In this document: positions 5,398-6,801 of the stretch, one piece after another
How positions within the stretch are numbered: the stretch's first letter is position 1
Layout: each line of letters begins with the position of its first letter
Source of the DNA: Desulfurococcales archaeon
GTDB taxonomy: Archaea; Thermoproteota; Thermoprotei_A; Sulfolobales; NBVN01
Direction of reading: 5' to 3'
Assembly: GCA_027083115.1 (NCBI GenBank)
Contig: JALWQN010000046.1
Coordinates: 1-6,801, forward strand
Length of the DNA: 6,801 nucleotides
Position numbers and translations under genes: made by a program
Notes under the pieces: model-generated
Database searches by the model: none
Seen by the model: only the letters and a program-made list of their open reading frames with translations
What the model was told of the DNA's origin: nothing

Positions 5398-6801
5398 ATG
5401 AAAAGATTCATAGCTACTTTGGCAACTCTGCTAATACTCCTAGGAATCCTCCTTTCGCCTGTTCAAGCAAGCAATCAAACTATTCAAGGCAAACCATCCA
5501 TAAACCTAAAACCTCAAATGAGGTTAATCATATACCCAGATGGAAGTCTAAGAATACTTTATAACTTAACTGGCTCCATCAAGAACCTGGTAACTAATTT
5601 AACCGGTGAAGTAAACTTAAACTCAACATTGTATGAAACAAATAGTTCCTCAAGAATAAGCTTAACTGGTAACGTTAACCTAAAACCCCTAAACGAGACC
5701 GAAATATCATCAATAAATAACACGGCATTCGAGTTGATGTTAAGGGGGACTCCAAGCAAAGAAACATACTCATTGAAGGGACGCCTCTACCTGAAAACAA
5801 ATTCAACTAATAAAGAGGGACACGAGCTCTCAGTCATTAATGCTTCAGTCATTGATATCCTATTAACTCAAAGCCAAATCAACGCTACATTAAGGATTAA
5901 GGTCTCAGGTAATAAAACAAATTACTTGACATACAAATTCAGCAACCTTCTTGAGGAGTACCTCAACGGAACCCTAAAATCTAAGGGCATTAACTGGATC
6001 CATATGCTGTCAGCTAACATAACCAGGCTAAGAAATAAAGCCAATTTTACGGTCAAACTAACTCTTGACCTAAACAAGTTAATAGAAGACGAAGTTAGTG
6101 AGGGATTCCTTACACAGAACGAGTCAGACAGGATTAATAAGTGCATCCACTACTTAATTCTAAATGGCTTATCACTGAATGCGGTTACGAATGCATCGCT
6201 TTTAGTAAACAAATATTCTTCAGGAATCTCTGGAATTATAGGAGATTTCAACGCTAGCCTCGATGTTGAAGGAAATTTAACGGCATACCGCTCTATAGGT
6301 GCTTCTTGCTCAATTCCCTTAAGCAAGTTTTTCTTATCAACTCTTCAGCTCCTACAGAAGCATGGGATAGTGAGAGGTTCCGGGGAAGCAGGCAATCCCC
6401 AAACATTTCCAGTAATCTTGTATTCGGCCATCCATAGTTTACCTAAGCTACTCAAGAAACACCCCTACAGGGCCTATTTACTCTTGAATGCATCTATAGG
6501 TAGTAACTCTGTGGATCTTACACTAAAAATTGATTCAGGGAGACTTAAGTACATAAGCAATCAAACAGGCATAGGAACCACTCAACCAGCACTTCATGAA
6601 CTTAAGAACTGGCTCGAGAATTTACATAAACAACTAGCTATTCTTGAATTGGCTGGTATTCCATCTCTATTACCTGAGGAGGTGGAAGTAGTTGGTGCTT
6701 CCGAAAATGGAAAAACAGTTAACGTGGGTGTTAATAAGGTAAGCATTGATTCCATAGATACAATACCTATAAATCTAAGTAGTGTCAATCCTCAACAAAA
6801 C
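5398..6801 (+). CDS. Secreted Asn-rich protein of unknown function (3' truncated by window)
   Basis: An open frame runs to the last base (468 codons visible, no stop), so the C-terminus is not seen. It starts with a classical signal peptide, MKRFIATLATLLILLGILLSPVQA, with likely cleavage after Ala24. The mature part is Asn/Ser/Thr/Leu-rich, with 21 N-x-S/T sequons (first at Asn26, last at Asn459) and only two cysteines (Cys249, Cys304) in the visible mature part. Early residues show beta-strand-like repeats: LTGEVNL at 68-74, LTGNVNL at 89-95, LKGRLYL at 126-132. Amphipathic, possibly helical stretches occur near 182-200 and 400-420. I recognise no domain. An extracellular or cell-surface protein is inferred; whether it has a C-terminal anchor lies beyond the window. 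GGTG at 5388-5391, 6 nt upstream, supports the ATG at 5398. An in-frame ATG at 5365 would add 11 residues (MYELKLCSVLY) and fits a leaderless start from the TATA box. Confidence 0.85.
   Translation, partial: MKRFIATLATLLILLGILLSPVQASNQTIQGKPSINLKPQMRLIIYPDGSLRILYNLTGSIKNLVTNLTGEVNLNSTLYETNSSSRISLTGNVNLKPLNETEISSINNTAFELMLRGTPSKETYSLKGRLYLKTNSTNKEGHELSVINASVIDILLTQSQINATLRIKVSGNKTNYLTYKFSNLLEEYLNGTLKSKGINWIHMLSANITRLRNKANFTVKLTLDLNKLIEDEVSEGFLTQNESDRINKCIHYLILNGLSLNAVTNASLLVNKYSSGISGIIGDFNASLDVEGNLTAYRSIGASCSIPLSKFFLSTLQLLQKHGIVRGSGEAGNPQTFPVILYSAIHSLPKLLKKHPYRAYLLLNASIGSNSVDLTLKIDSGRLKYISNQTGIGTTQPALHELKNWLENLHKQLAILELAGIPSLLPEEVEVVGASENGKTVNVGVNKVSIDSIDTIPINLSSVNPQQN

Noticed and set aside
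5382..5564. 60-codon plus-strand frame at the start of the exoprotein
   Set aside because: It is in another frame over the signal peptide region of a much longer open frame and shows no protein-like features.
5559..6788. Three minus-strand frames (5559-5759, 5922-6146, 6594-6788)
   Set aside because: All are antisense to the exoprotein reading frame; they reflect its Asn/Leu/Ser codon bias rather than genes.
1..6801. tRNA or rRNA genes, CRISPR array, insertion sequence or defence island
   Set aside because: No cloverleaf-like sequence, no regularly spaced repeats, no transposase or nuclease motifs and no terminal inverted repeats were seen; every long stretch is occupied by the described genes.

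Overview
The window looks like a chromosomal segment of a hyperthermophilic archaeon, most likely Thermoproteota (Crenarchaeota). The basis is a tungsten-type aldehyde:ferredoxin oxidoreductase end, archaeal TATA-type promoters spaced for leaderless or short-leader transcripts, heavy use of AGG/AGA arginine and ATA isoleucine codons, and two Asn/Thr-rich surface-type proteins. The genus cannot be fixed from sequence alone. One gene, metG, has a distinctly bacterial-type protein sequence.

Layout: (1) 1-402 (+) is the C-terminal part of an aldehyde:ferredoxin oxidoreductase cut by the window edge. (2) 443-1762 (-) is a complete MATE-family multidrug/Na+ antiporter, convergent with the oxidoreductase. 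(3) 1763-1991 is an A+T-rich divergent intergenic region with a TATA box for each side, a perfect 9-1-9 palindrome placed between the TATA box and the predicted start of the rightward transcript, and a 7-codon mini-ORF overlapping the next start codon. (4) 1998-3056 (+) is a surface-anchored protein with a glucodextranase-C/DOMON-like domain, a Thr/His-rich stalk and a C-terminal membrane anchor. (5) 3118-4626 (+) is a compact methionyl-tRNA synthetase. It is followed 19 nt later by (6) 4646-5326 (+), a HAD-superfamily hydrolase, probably in the same transcript. (7) 5398-6801 (+) is the beginning of a large secreted, sequon-rich protein of unknown function. It has its own promoter and is open through the window edge, so its end is not seen.

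The genes do not form an obvious single pathway: tungstoenzyme metabolism, export, a cell-surface carbohydrate-type domain, translation, and an unknown exoprotein are side by side. The only convincing operon is metG-HAD. I see no rRNA, tRNA, CRISPR array, insertion sequence or integration site. The points most worth following are the bacterial-type MetRS, the HAD protein lacking the usual second motif-I aspartate, the palindromic operator candidate, and the unknown exoprotein with 21 N-glycosylation sequons in its visible 468 residues.
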